A stretch of DNA of 64,000 bases from Pseudozyma flocculosa PF-1 (GCF_000417875.1 NW_006920872.1:759287-823286); one strand, 5' to 3'. Shown: positions 22,480 through 33,708, counted from the first letter of the stretch. Notes: generated by a model not told the origin, from the letters alone. Program-made: numbers and translations.

Positions 22480-23901
22480 CTAACGAGCGATTGCCTCTCC
22501 CAGGTCGTCGTCGTCGTCGTCACCACCTGGGTCTATTCCGCCGCCCGACGGCGACGACAGGGGCGGAGGAGCGACGGGCTTGGCAAAGAACTTGCGAGCG
22601 GCTTTCAAGGCGCGCTTGGGGTCGAACGCCTCCGAGGCCTCGGAAAACGAAAGCGGAGTCGGGGTTTTTCTCTTCCGCGTCCGTTCTCTGGCGGTCGTGG
22701 GTACAGCGGCGCTGCGTCGACGTCGTGGAGCCAGAGGATCCGGGATCGTGTCCGGCAGGCTGCCCAGTTGGTTCGGGCAACGTGGCGTCGTCGTCTTGCC
22801 GGCCGACGACGCCGCAGCGAGGCGTGCCTTTCGCAGCTGGTCACGACGGTGCTTGGAGGGTCGTTGGCGCGGCTTTGCTTGGTCAGTCGCAGGCCGGGGA
22901 GGTTTCGCCGTGTCGTCGGCGGACGGCATGGGCAGCGACACGGAGCCGGAAGCAAGCTTGCGCCGCTTGCTGCTCCTCTCGCCGCCGTCAGACGACACTC
23001 CATCACCACCGGCGCTGCCACCACCGCGGCTGCCGGCTGCTTGGCCTGCTGCTCTGTCGACGAGCACGCCTCGCAGCACCGAGTACAGCGTCTCGACGCC
23101 GTTCTTTGCCCTTGCATCCGAGATCTGCGCGGCGTCCTTGATCGCGGCGCCGAGGACGGTGTCGGTGGCCATCCGTTCGACGCTGGCGGCGAGGGTGAGG
23201 AGGATGGTGACCTGCGGCGCAAATGTCGGGGCGGGCGGGGTGCGCAGGTGAACCGCGGCGACGCGGTATGCGGTCCTAGCCCTTTTGCGCGTCTCGTGGA
23301 GGAGGAGGGCGAGGTTGTGCGACGCCCTCGCCGCCTCGAGGAACGCGTCGGGACGAGGGGATGTCGGGCCGTCTCGATCGAGGTGTGTAGCCGGCGTCGA
23401 GAAGTGGGGTACCGTCCTGATCTGGCCCTTGGCTGCATTGGCGGGAGGGGCGGCATCGAAGAGGGAGCACAGGGCGGCGATGACGGCGTCGGCGGTGCGG
23501 TGCAGTGCGCCCTCGTTTGTCCCGAGGGAAGAGAGGGAGCCGACGAGGTAGACGAGGCAGCGGCGCAGCGCGTGGATGTGCTTCCACCACGTGGCGGTGC
23601 GGAACTGGGATCGACCCTTGTACCAGAGCCTGTCGAGCAGGCGGTGTTCTTCGAGCAGCCGGGCGTGGTTTGCCAGCAGGGCGCGGAGGAGCAGGCGGAG
23701 CGACTTGGGAAGGGAGGCGTGGTGCGCTTCCGGTCGAGCTGGGCGGGTCGTCGTCGTTGTCGTCGTTGAGGACGAAGAGGGCGGTGCGGGTGGTGGTGCG
23801 GGCGATGCCGCCGTGGACGACGAGCGAGGCTGGCGATGGCCCGACGCCGAAACCGCCTGCGCCGCTGTCGCTGTCTTGAGGCGTTTGCGCTGCGGCGGCA
23901 T
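22480..23901 (-). CDS. NEPRO/RMP1-like nucleolar protein
   Basis: Single 473-aa frame. After a basic/Ser-Thr-rich N-terminus (about 1-55) comes a helical domain (about 58-110) with LLANHARLLEEHRLLDRLWY and then KGRSQFRTATWWKHI plus HALRRCLVYL. The E..LL.RL.YK..SQFR...W pattern is typical of the N-terminal domain of nucleolus and neural progenitor protein (NEPRO), which is related to the yeast RNase MRP subunit Rmp1. From about residue 290 the chain is basic and disordered (SSKRRKLAS, KHRRDQLRKARL, RERTRKRK), consistent with nucleolar localisation. It ends in an acidic Asp run (GGDDDDDDLGEA). The family call rests on one motif block, so the role in RNase MRP/rRNA processing is an inference. 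It is divergent to OXA1. Confidence 0.65.
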   Translation of the reverse strand: MPPQRKRLKTATAAQAVSASGHRQPRSSSTAASPAPPPAPPSSSSTTTTTTTRPARPEAHHASLPKSLRLLLRALLANHARLLEEHRLLDRLWYKGRSQFRTATWWKHIHALRRCLVYLVGSLSSLGTNEGALHRTADAVIAALCSLFDAAPPANAAKGQIRTVPHFSTPATHLDRDGPTSPRPDAFLEAARASHNLALLLHETRKRARTAYRVAAVHLRTPPAPTFAPQVTILLTLAASVERMATDTVLGAAIKDAAQISDARAKNGVETLYSVLRGVLVDRAAGQAAGSRGGGSAGGDGVSSDGGERSSKRRKLASGSVSLPMPSADDTAKPPRPATDQAKPRQRPSKHRRDQLRKARLAAASSAGKTTTPRCPNQLGSLPDTIPDPLAPRRRRSAAVPTTARERTRKRKTPTPLSFSEASEAFDPKRALKAARKFFAKPVAPPPLSSPSGGGIDPGGDDDDDDLGEAIAR

Positions 23902-24221
23902 GGCGGCGGGATGTGAGCTTGGGGTGATGGTTGCGAGCAGACGAGGGTGGGCCAAGGAAGCAGGCAGGCGACGGTGCGAGGGCGGAGGCTGAGGCTGCTG
24001 AGCCAAGCCGAGTTCCGAGAGCGACGCAAAGACTGGAAGAAGTCGGGCCATCGGCGCGCAGCAGAAAAACGCCAAAGGGCCGCCAAATCGGCCTCTCTCG
24101 CTGCTCCCTACCTCTCCCACCTCCTTCCACCACCTCGTCCACTGTCTCGATCTTTGCTCGCTCGCTGCTGCTTGCTCACCTGCTTGCTCTGCCTGCCCGC
24201 CCGCTTGTCCGCCTGTCCGAC
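23902..24221. promoter_or_regulatory. Compact divergent promoter, NEPRO/RMP1-like and OXA1
   Basis: 320 bp between the two divergent start codons. There is a pyrimidine-rich tract at about 24093-24140 on the OXA1 side. No gene is seen. Confidence 0.5.
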
Positions 24222-26082
24222 ATGATTGCAACAACATCCCGCCTCGTGGCGCGCGCGTCCAGGCCCATCCTTGCACCACCCTCGGCCACTCTCGCCAACC
24301 TTCGAGCCCCCTGCCTGCCACCCGTCGCACCGCGCTCCTCGACCCGGGCCCGCACTTCGGCCTTCAGCACCAGCACAGCCGCCTACCGCTCCTCGACATT
24401 CGCTCGCTCACCGCTGACGAGCCCATCCCCATCCCGCCTCCTCTCCGGCCCAGCACCATGGCACCTCCACCGCGCGTGCATCGGCGGCGCATCGGCCGCC
24501 GCCGCACCATCAGCACTGCCTGCATCAGCACGCCACCTCTCCCTCTTCTCCAGCAACAAGTCTGGCGGCGACGTCGACTCGGCAGCGCAAAAGGCCACTG
24601 AGCTCAAGGACACGCTCGAGCACAAGGCCGACGCTGCCATCGACCACGTCAAGGAGGGCGCATCCCACGCATCCCAACAGCTCCACCAGGCGGCCACCCC
24701 GCAGCCCGCCGCCGACTCGTTTGTCTCGGCCGCACACAACACCGTCCCGGAACCGGCGGCCGCCGTCGATGTCGGCGCCAGCAGCAGCAGCGACACCACC
24801 ACGGGTGCGCTGTCGGACCTCGCCACCTCGCTCGACCCCACCAGCGCCGCCACCGTCTCCGAGACGCTCGCCTCGACCGGCTTCGCGGGCATCCAGGCGG
24901 GCGAGCTCTCGTCGCTCGGCCTCGCCCACTGGGTCTCGCCCGTCGGCTGGGTGACGCAGCTGCTCGACTTTGTCGGCACCCACACCGGCCTGCCCTGGTG
25001 GGGCACCATTGTCGTCACCACCGTGGCGCTCCGCCTCGTGCTGGCGCCCATCAACATTGCCGGCCAGAAGAACGCCATCCGCCTCGGCAACATTTCGCCG
25101 CGCATGAAGACCCTCATGGACGACGTCAAGCACCACAAGGCCTCGGGCGACCAGCGCGCCATGCAGGAGGCCATCGCCGAGGTGCAGCGCCTGATGCGCG
25201 ACAACAACGCCAACCCGCTCAAGAGCTTCACCCCCATCCTCTTCCAGTTTCCCCTCATGTTTTCCTTCTTCCTCGCCCTCGAGCGCATCGCAAAGAGTGG
25301 CGCCAGCGGCTTCGACATCGGCGGGCCCTTCTGGACCGTCGACCTCTCCAGCCCGGACCCCACCTACCTCCTCCCGCTCGTCAGCACCGCCGCCACCCTC
25401 GCCGTCGCCGAGCTCGGCTTCAAGCTGGGCACCACGGGCGGCGCCGCCCAGGATCAGGCCCAGTCCAAGATGATCAAGTACGTCTTCCGCGGCTTTATGC
25501 CCATCATTGGCTACTTTGCCACCACCTTCCCCTCGGTAAGTCGCGCCGCCTCCACTGCGGTGCGGAGCCGTTATCTCTTTTTCGCGCGTGCGATCTTGGT
25601 CCCTGACGCCCCTGCCCTGCCCTTCTCTCTCCTGCACTGAAATCCACCGCTCCCTCGCCTACCCCTCGCATCGACAGGGCGTCCTCGTCTACTGGGCCAC
25701 GACCAACCTCTGGTCGCTGCTGCAGATGCTTGTCCTGCAGATCCCCGTCGTCCGCCGCGCCGTAAAGTTCCCGGTGCGCATCAAGCACGAGCCCAACCCG
25801 TACGCCAAAAAGGAGCCGGGCTTCCTCGAGGGCCTCCGCGCCAGGATGGCCGAGGCCACGCCGCCCTCGGCCGTGCCCAAGTCGGCATCGCAGCCGCGTG
25901 CCGCGCCCAAGGGGTCCCGGATGGACGCCATGCGCGAGATCCTCGATCAGGAGCAGAGGTCCAAGCTCGACTATGACCGGTCACCTTCGTCGGTCGGCGC
26001 CGCCTCCGAGGATGCCGCTGTCAGCGCGGCAGAGGCGCGGAGGAAGAGGGTGGCAAAGGCTCGGGCGCGGAGGCACCACTGA
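24222..26082 (+). CDS. OXA1: Mitochondrial inner-membrane insertase OXA1 (YidC/Oxa1/Alb3)
   Basis: Two exons, 24222-25535 and 25678-26082 (572 aa), intron 142 nt. The N-terminus (MIATTSRLVARASRPIL) is an Arg/Ser-rich, acid-free mitochondrial presequence; an Ala/Ser/His-rich linker runs to about residue 240. The 60-kDa inner-membrane protein domain follows with membrane segments WWGTIVVTTVALRLVLAPIN, FQFPLMFSFFLALERI, TYLLPLVSTAATLAVAELGF and, split by the intron, RGFMPIIGYFATTFPS / GVLVYWATTNLWSLLQMLVL. The intermediate KHHKASGDQ...QRLMRDNNANPLKSF is the characteristic loop. The C-tail is basic (RRKRVAKARARRHH), as in Oxa1 proteins that bind the mitoribosome. OXA1 inserts mitochondrially encoded and some imported proteins into the inner membrane. 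Confidence 0.93.
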
Positions 26083-26286
26083 GCGGCGTTTCACGGACGG
26101 TCTACTACAGCGACAAGCGACACGCGACGAGATGCCGTTCTGGACGGTAGACGGTCGGGATGTAGAGGCGCCCCGATGTGGCATGCTTTCAAAGCGGCGT
26201 CGGACGGGCTGCTCTTGTGCCGCGAGCATGCACGAGGTATCTTCTACAGGGGACCTCGGCTGTAGAGCCGCCGTGGTCGCGGCATA

Positions 26287-26342
26287 GTCAGGTCAGGTCA
26301 GGTCAGGTCAGGTCAGGTCAGGTCAGGTCAGGTCAGGTCAGG
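26287..26342. repeat. Pentanucleotide tandem repeat (GTCAG)n, 11 copies
   Basis: Eleven perfect copies of GTCAG plus one base in the 255-bp convergent interval between OXA1 and the telobox gene. Its right end overlaps the telobox-gene stop codon: the TGA at 26340-26338 (minus strand) is built from repeat bases. Confidence 0.97.
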
Positions 26343-29300
26343 CCTCCGGTTCCTCCTTGGTCTCCTGGTCGTCAGCCCGCCCACCGCCGGCCTCGGAACG
26401 GGACGCGGCAGAGGTGCTGCGCTGCCGGCTCGCCCTCGAGCTCCTCGTCTCAACCCCGTCGTTTCCGCCCGCACCGGCACCAGCACCGTCGCCGTCGCCA
26501 TCGCCGTCGCCATCGCCATCGCCATCGCCACCGCCCTCGCCACCTCCACCGCCACCGCCATCCCTATCGTCGTCGTCGTCTTCATCGTCGTCGTCGTCGT
26601 CGTCGTCCGAGGGAATGTCTTCGGTCTCTTCGCCAATGTCGTGCCCGTTGCCCACGACGCCTTTGGGCCGGACGGGTTTCGGCTCCCACAGGTTGGGGTG
26701 GAGGAGTCGCTTCCAGTACGGGATCTGAGGGGGACGACGTCAAGACGACACAGGGGGGTGGGGAGGAAAGGGAGAGAGAGAGAGAAAAGAGGGGCGAACG
26801 ACGACCGTCAGCCCGGCTCGCCCACCAGAACAGAAAAGCAGAAGACATGGCCCGTCCAGACATTTCGACCCGACTCGACTCACCCTTTCCCTGTCGCGCC
26901 TCATCCGGATCAGCTCGTTGCGGCTCTTGTCCTTGAGCTGGACGTTGTTCCACCGCGCCAGGGTACGGCTCCGCGTGCCGTTGACGCCGTGGAGCTGGAG
27001 CACCTTGGCATAGACGCGGAAGCGCGGCTTGTGGCGCTTGTACCTGGCGATCTGGTACAGCGCCTCGAGCAGGCACCGCGTCTCGGCGTCGGTCCACTGC
27101 TGCCGGCCCGTCATGTTGCCGCCGGTGATGTAGAGGTTGGCGCGCTTGTAGGGCTCGACGCGCAGCTGCGGCTGCTGCGAGGGCCGCGGCGTCGTCCGCT
27201 GCGACCGCGCCGCCGCTGCCGCGGCTGCCGATCGTGGTGCGGGCGATTGGAGCTCGTCGACCTCTTCGCCGTCGCTCGGCGCTGGAGTCGACCGGGGCTC
27301 GGCCTCCTGATCGACGTCGTGGTCGGATCGCAGACCGAGAGCCGAGCCGAGCCGCTCCGGTCGATACGGGCCGATGCGCCTCCGCTTCTTGGGCGTCTGG
27401 CCCGACCGGAGGACGTTGGCGACCCTCGCGGCGTCGCGCGACCCTTCCACCTCATTGGCCGGCGCCACCTGCAGGGCTGGCAGGCCGCTCGACTTGGGCA
27501 GGCGGAACGCCTCGGTGCCCGGCCTCGGTCGGCGTCGGGCGATGGCGGCGTCTCGGGCCGCTCGCTGCGCCAAAATGTCCGGATCGTCGTCGCCCGCAAA
27601 GTCGAGCTCCTGGTCGCGAGAGGCGTCGCCCGTGTCAAACACGAGATCCGCCATGCCGTCACCCGCAAAGGCCGGAGGCTCCCTGACGGGGTCGAGCCTC
27701 GAGCTCGAAGCCGCCGCCGCCGCCGCCGCCATGATGCCGTCGTCGGCCGCGTACTGGTCCTGCGCCCGTGCCCGTGACCTGACACGAGCGTTGCGGCCTC
27801 GGCCCGTGTCTTCGACCCCGTTCTCGTCGTCGTCGACCTGCGATCTCTCTTCTTGCACGGTCGACGGCCGCGGTTTAGTCTTGCCCTCGATGCCGGCGTC
27901 CGACTCCGCAGCGGATGCCGCCTCTGACCGTGTCTGCGATCTTGTTCGCCTTGAGCGAGTCCCGGCAGCCGGCGCCACCGTCGCCGCTGTGGACGTGACA
28001 GCGCCAGCCACCGAAGCCGAAGCCGGGTCCGTACCCTGGCGGGTGCGCCTCGAGCTTCGCCTGGGCGCAGCGTCGTCCGCCTTCCTCGGACGCAGCTTCC
28101 TCGTCGTGGACGGCGCTCTCTCCTCGACGATGGCGTCGACGGTGGCTTGCCTCCTGGTCCTCGATCTCGTCTGCTTGTTGCCTTCCACCGCTGAGGGTGC
28201 TTCCGAACCGGCTGGCTTATTTTCCACCCCGGAGGGTGCTCTTTTGGGGGCGGTCGGCTTATTTTCCACCCCGGAGGGTGCATCGGAAACGGCGCCGCTG
28301 GGCGGCTGCTGGGCACGCTGCTTGCCCTTGTCTCTCTTCCTTCTCTTGTTGGTGGTCTTGGCCTTTTCGAGGAAGACGTCCTCCTCGTCTTCTCCCTGCG
28401 AATCGAAGCGGGACTCGCGCACCGCGAGCGCGGATCCGTCGAGCATCCTGCCTCTGCGCGCGTCGGTCGCTTTGCGGACGAGCCGGTTCTGGCTGTCGAA
28501 GCCGAGCCGGCCGGCCTTTTCCTTGGCGGGCGAGTCGATGACGTCGTCCCTCGTCGTGGTGGCCTCGTCGAGCCGGATGGTGTTCTTTCCTGGGCCCTCG
28601 CTCCTTTCCTCGTGGGCGGTGCGCCGACTGGTGCGCGTCGACGCCGCCTGGACCGTCCGTCGATTGGGTGTCGTGGGCGTCGCGAGCCCGTCGCGAACGC
28701 GACCTCCAGAGGCGTCTCGCGAGTTGAGCTGCCCGCGAAAGAGGGCCGAGGCGGGCGGTGGGCTAGAGGGGACGGCAAGGTCGACGCTGCTGCTTCGTTC
28801 GTCGTCGAAGAGCCGTTGCATGTCTGACCCGGGCTCGATCGGCTCGATTGAAGGAGGAACGTTGGCCGCAAAAGGCACCGGGAAAGCGGACCGCTCGTCC
28901 TCCAGCAGCAGCTCGGCAATCGCAGCGGCCTTTTGAGACTCGGTGAGGGACTCGACGAACGCGGCACCGGCATCTTGTGGGGGCGCGGCCTGCTCTGACG
29001 GGTTGCCGCGGGACGTTTCCGCCTCTTCAATCATCTCCTGCATCCAGTGCGGAAACTGAGAGTTGAAAGCCGCGTCGATCTCACGGGTCGGATTTGCGGC
29101 GGCGGGGACGGCGGCACGAGCTCTCGGGGTGGACTGGGCCGGTCCCTCGCTGGACCCGGATACCTGGCCGTCGGTGCTTGCGGCGTCGCTGTCGTCGGTC
29201 GCAGCGCCAGCTTTGGCAGCACCGTCGTCGACGTCCGAGGATCCGCGCGTGGATTCGCGCTCGAGCCGACTCATGATCTGGGCCAGGCTGGTCGAGTGCA

Positions 29301-31098
29301 TGCCCGCGTCGACCTCGCGCACGACGTCGCGGATGTAGCTGGTGAGGTCCGACACCATGCCGAGGAAGGGCCACCGGCGAGCCATGGCAACGTGGTCGTA
29401 CAGCAGGTCCTGCAGGTCAATCTGGCGGATGTTGGCAAAGGTCTCGTAGCGCATGACGGCGCGGTCGATGTCGGCGCTGCTCATGTTCCTCTGTGCCATG
29501 ACGCGTTGCAGCGAGTGGCGGACAATGTCGCCGCTCGAGAGCTCGTTGAGGCTGTTGTCGGTGACGGCCTTGGCCTCGGCCTCGTCGAGCGTGCCCGCCC
29601 GCACACGCTCGACGTTACGCTGGAGGCGGTGGATGAAGACCTGCGTGCTCATGTCGAGCAGCAGCATCAGCACCTCGTCCGTTAGCGGCCATTCCGGAGG
29701 CACGAGCCAGCGCAAAAAGATGCGCCGAGCGTCGTTGAGCTCGCTGATGTTGCGGAGCGGCGCGCGTGCGAGCACCTCGGGGGTGATGCGGCCGTCTTCG
29801 AGCTCGCCGTAAGCCTCGAGGTTGTCGGGCAGCTGGTGGACGTAGTGGACAAACGTGGCGCAGTTGGCCATGTTCATGGCCTCGCGGAAGCCCTCGGGCT
29901 GCCGATCGGCGTCGATCTGGAGCGATCGGACGACCTCGTTGACGTCGATAAAGTGGTGGTTGTACTGGCCCTCGGCCAGCAGCTGGTTGATCTTGTAGGT
30001 CTCGAACGGAGTCCAGTTGCGCATCATCTCGCTGAGCGAGTCGTCCTTCCAGCCCTGCTGCTGGAGGTCCATGTAGAAGCTGAGCACGCCCTTGGCGTTG
30101 ATGACGAGGACGGCACAGCGCTCCTCGAGCGTGGGCACATCGAGCCGACCGTCGACGCCCGAGAGCGAAGGGCGGAGCCTCTGCCGGGGATTGCTCATCG
30201 TCATGTTCGCGCTCGACGTGTTGAGCTCGTCTGATTCGTCGACACGGATGCCGCGGAACGAGACCTGGGGGCGAGCCTGCTGGGGCCTTTGCAGTTGCTC
30301 GTTGGCCGTCGTGAAGCTGGCAGCGCCTCGAGACCCGCTGGCCGTTGCTGCGGAGGCGACTTCGGCGCTGGCCATGCTGCGACGGCGAAAGGATGGGACA
30401 GTGCCCGCGGATGAAGGCGCTTGAGGCGTCGGCCTGCCAGCCAAGGCCGACGAAGGCAGCGAGTTGCGAGACGGCATCTGGCCCGACTGCCTCGCCCGGA
30501 AGCGGGCCAGCGGGTCTGGTCTGGCGCTGCCTTGTGGATCAGCTCGGATGCGGCTGACGCGCGGCGTGAGCTGGTCAAGCACTTCGAGCTCGTCGTCCTC
30601 GGACGATGAGCTGAGATCGAAGCGTGCTGGCCCCGCTGCGCTCTGCCTCTGTCGCGGAAGCGTGAGGTGGTCGGAACGTCGGCGGGCGAAAGCGAGGCGC
30701 CTCTGCTCGTCGGCCTCCGAGTCGCCATCTTCGTCGGTATCCTCGGGGCGGGAAAGCCTCCGGCCAGGAGCGCTCCGCCTCGCGGCCGACTGCCGCTGGT
30801 TGCGGGGAACGGCCGAACTCCTGGGCGTGCCCTGCTGCTCTTGGCGGGTATCGATGGGTATCTCGGAGTCGCGTGGAACCGGTGCCTCTCTGCTTCTGAT
30901 GGCAGACGGCGGTGCGGAGAAGACATTGGCTGCAGAGCCGGACGAAGGTGCTCGACGCGGAGTGTAGGAAGTCGGCCCCTGTTGCTGTCGCCTCGTGAAG
31001 GACCGGTCTAGGCCGACGGCGATGCCAGGGGGCCCCGGCCGCTGAGCCTGGTATCTAGGAAGCCTGGTCGAGGCCTCTGGACGGCCTACGGCTGACAT
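26338..31098 (-). CDS. Telobox Myb/SANT protein, TRF/Taz-like telomere-binding candidate
   Basis: Two exons, 31098-26884 and 26724-26338 (1533 aa), intron 159 nt. The C-terminal part has a single Myb/SANT-like domain (about residues 1335-1405): RQQWTDAETRCLLEALYQIA, then NGTRSRTLARWNNVQLKDKSRNELIRMRRD. The last helix contains VQLKDKSRN, a close fit to the telobox motif VDLKDKWRN that defines duplex-telomere binding proteins (TRF1/2, Taz1, Tay1). Residues about 310-580 are a folded helical region (LEERCAVLVINAKGVLSFYM...), a plausible TRFH-like dimerisation domain, though I cannot confirm that from sequence alone. The regions between are disordered, Arg/Ser-rich and acidic. The second exon adds IPYWKRLLHPNLWEPK and a low-complexity Asp/Gly tail. 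It most resembles the TRF-like class of basidiomycetes. Confidence 0.78.
26487..26539 (-). repeat. Coding microsatellite, Asp-Gly repeat
   Basis: Tandem GTCGCC/ATCGCC hexamers on the plus strand encode alternating Asp-Gly in the C-terminal tail of the telobox protein; an Asp-coding TCG run (about 26570-26607) lies next to it. Confidence 0.8.
28214..28281 (-). repeat. In-frame 42-nt direct repeat within the telobox gene
   Basis: A 26-base word occurs identically at 28214-28239 and 28256-28281, encoding two copies of an APSGVENKP-type peptide. A third, decayed copy (APSAVEGNK) lies beside it. The spacing is 42 nt, so the repeat is in frame. Confidence 0.85.
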
Positions 31099-31938
31099 CG
31101 GTGCGACAGACCGATAGGCAGCCAGCGACGGGAACGCGATGACTGGAGGGGAGCTGCTTGGTGGTGGCTCAATGCATGCTGGTCGAGTCAGGGCGCAGTC
31201 GTCGGTGCGGAGGCGTCGCGGCGCGCCCTGGCCGTCGAAGTTGGGAAGTGGGCGACGTCAAGGAGGTGGATGTGGTGATGGTGGGCTAGGCTGGGCTAGG
31301 CTGGGCCAGGCTAGGCCAGTGAGCAAAGGGGCGGTCGTGTGCGGTGGGGAAAGGAGGGAGCGTGGCGGTCGACGCGCTGTGTCTGCTGTTTGGCCGTGGG
31401 TGGCCCCACCACCAACCGGTGGAGGCGCAGGCTCCGCTGTCGAGCCAAATTCAAATCTGGCTTCGACTCGAGGCTGAGCGCGTCGCGTCCGACTTCCGAC
31501 TTCCGCCTCGCCAGGCCAGGCCAGGCCAGGCCAGGCCAGGCAGGCCGCCTCTCCCCGCTGGCCGGTGGCCCTGGCCCTGCCACCCGCATCTTTGGCTCAG
31601 TCTGGTCCCGCTCGCCCCTTGCGATGGCACCACCACCACCACCGCCGCCATTCCCTTCCTCCCTCTTCAACTGCCTTTGACGCACAGGGCAGGCAAGGCG
31701 TAGCTCGTGGTCTTAACATTACATCGTATTAATCGTGCGCTGAGGATATCGTGATGCCTTCTTTTCTTTTCTAGCGACTGCGACTATCGTATCGATCTCG
31801 GAGACGCCGAGGGGCGGGTCAAGACGAAAGCAGAAATCTACTCGGGAACCAGACAAAGCACAGCGGAAGTCGGACATGGCCGGGAAACGAGGAAGCGGGA
31901 CGAACAAGAGGAGCGAGCAACCGATAGGCGCCAGCTCG
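31099..31938. other. Intergenic region with CCAGG and GGCTA/GGCTG repeats
   Basis: 840 bp between the telobox start and the transporter stop. It carries degenerate GGCTA/GGCTG pentamers (about 31284-31320), six perfect CCAGG units (31511-31540) and a relatively AT-rich segment (about 31700-31800) close to the transporter 3' end. I see no gene. Confidence 0.55.
31511..31540. repeat. Pentanucleotide tandem repeat (CCAGG)6
   Basis: Six perfect CCAGG units in intergenic DNA; the unit differs by one base from the TCAGG form of the repeat at 26287. Confidence 0.9.
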
Positions 31939-33708
31939 TCAGGCGCTGCCCACCTGGCACGAAAAGGGGCTGCCCACGACGCCGCTGTTGTACGAGTCGC
32001 GGATCGAGATGGCCGAGGCCCAGACGCCCGCGACGCAGAGCACCGCCGAGGCCGCCACCACGAGCAGCGCGATCGACAGGCCCACCACCTTGCGCCACGT
32101 GAGCACCCACTGGCCCTGGTTGAGGTAGAGCCACATGACGGCCGAGAGGCCCGTGAAGAGCGACCAGAAGAGCGCCGCCTCGAGGCCGAGGAACGACGAA
32201 AAGAAGGGGATGAGCTCGGCCAGGATAAAGGCGATGGTCCAGGTGAAGACGTTGATAAGCACCCAGGCGATCCAGCCCGTCTTGGTGCTCTCGTGGATGT
32301 GGCGGGGCCGCGTGCGGAAGATCATGACGTAGAGGTGCTTGGCCGCCACCTGCCCGCTCTCGCAGCCGGCGATCAGGATCGTGGGCAGACCGATGCCGTA
32401 CGCCACCTTGCTCATCGTCGGCGAGAGGCTGTTGAGGCTGGGCGAGGTCGTGTACTGGCCCAGGTTGCTGTAGATGACGCCGCCGACAATGGTGTAGAGC
32501 ACCAGCTGCACGGCCACCAGCACCGTCAGGCTCTTCTTAAAGTCGAGCGGGTTGCGCATCTCGGAGATGATGGGCAGGTAGCTCGGGATGGCGCCGAAGC
32601 TGACGAAGAGGTTGAGCACGTAGAGGAAGCCTGTGGCGTCAAGCGCGGGGAGGAGGGCGAAAGACGACGAAGGAGGGGCAAGGATCAGCATTCCGCCCAG
32701 GACTTTCGAAGAACCGCAACGTCCCAGCGGCGAGCAGGCGGACATATTACCCACCGGTCAGGAAGTCGGTCTCGAGGCCGGGCGGGGGTCCAAACGCCTT
32801 GATGACGAGCGGCGGGGCGTTGGGCGGTGCGTTGGTGGGGCCAGTGACACCGCTGGCGATCATGGCGATGATGACGACGGTGAAGATGGACGTGAACGAG
32901 GCAAACGCCAGGAACGCAAACAGCTTGTAGGAGCGCGGGAGCGTAAAGAGGAACGAGATGACGGCAAACGTCGCCGCCAGGCCAATCGCGCACGAGTTCC
33001 AGCCGAGCACCGAGAAGGCCTGGGCGCCGAGCAGCACGTGGTTGCCCTGGAGGAAGATGCTGAAGATGAGCTGGGCGAATCCGAGGAAGTTGCCACCGAT
33101 GGGACCGAACATGAGGTTGCCGGCATCCTGGAGGTTCTGGATGCCCGGGAAGTGCCTCTTGAGGTTGAAGTACTGCAGTCCCGTGTACCAGCAGACAAAA
33201 GCGAAGAAGAAGCTGAGGAGCAGGAATGGGACGACCCCGAGCGTGACGGCGACCTGGTGGCAGCGGGAGAGATGGAAGGAAGATGGCCGAGGTGAGCAAC
33301 TGAGCGTGGCCTAGAAGCGGGGAGCTTTGCAGACGGCTGGGGCCAAAGCGAAGCGGCGCGACGCGGCCTCACCTTTGGGATGCTGAGGATGCCGAGGGCG
33401 ATGGCGTAGGCGACCTGGTTGAAGAAGGCGCCCTTCCATCCAAGAGTCTTTGGGATGGCGGCCTCGCCGTGGGGCTGCTCGGCGCGGACCTCGTCGATCT
33501 CGCTGACCTTGACCGTCTGCTGGCCCTTTTCGTTGATCTCGTACTGCTCGGTGTTGCGCTGACCGATCAGCTCAAACAGGTAGCTGTCCTGCCACGACTT
33601 GGCCCTCTCGCCCGAGGGGAAGAGGAACGAGCTGCCGATGCGTCGGGGGTCGTCGTGCATCGGTTTCCGCTCGGGGGACGGCGAGACGGTTCTTGTGTGG
33701 TCGCTCAT
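31939..33708 (-). CDS. Amino-acid/auxin permease family (AAAP) transporter
   Basis: Three exons: 33708-33373, 33253-32755 and 32630-31939 (508 aa). The introns are 119 and 124 nt. A hydrophilic N-terminus of about 85 residues contains Ser-Pro sites (TVSPSPERKP) and is followed by KTLGWKGAFFNQVAYAIALGILSIPK, the usual first membrane segment of Aa_trans proteins. About ten further hydrophobic segments follow, for example VAVTLGVVPFLLLSFFFAFV, LFAFLAFASFTSIFTVVIIA, SLTVLVAVQLVLYTIVGGVI and VVGLSIALLVVAASAVLCVA. The last intron falls at FLTG / FLYVLNLFVSFGAIPSYLP, a conserved loop, and only the GTGGGT donor keeps frame. The family carries neutral or aromatic amino acids across the vacuolar or plasma membrane; the substrate cannot be told from sequence. 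Confidence 0.88.

Noticed and set aside
27374..28936. 520-codon plus-strand frame inside the telobox gene
   Set aside because: Ser/Ala-rich shadow of a low-complexity stretch on the coding strand; no domain and no splice logic.
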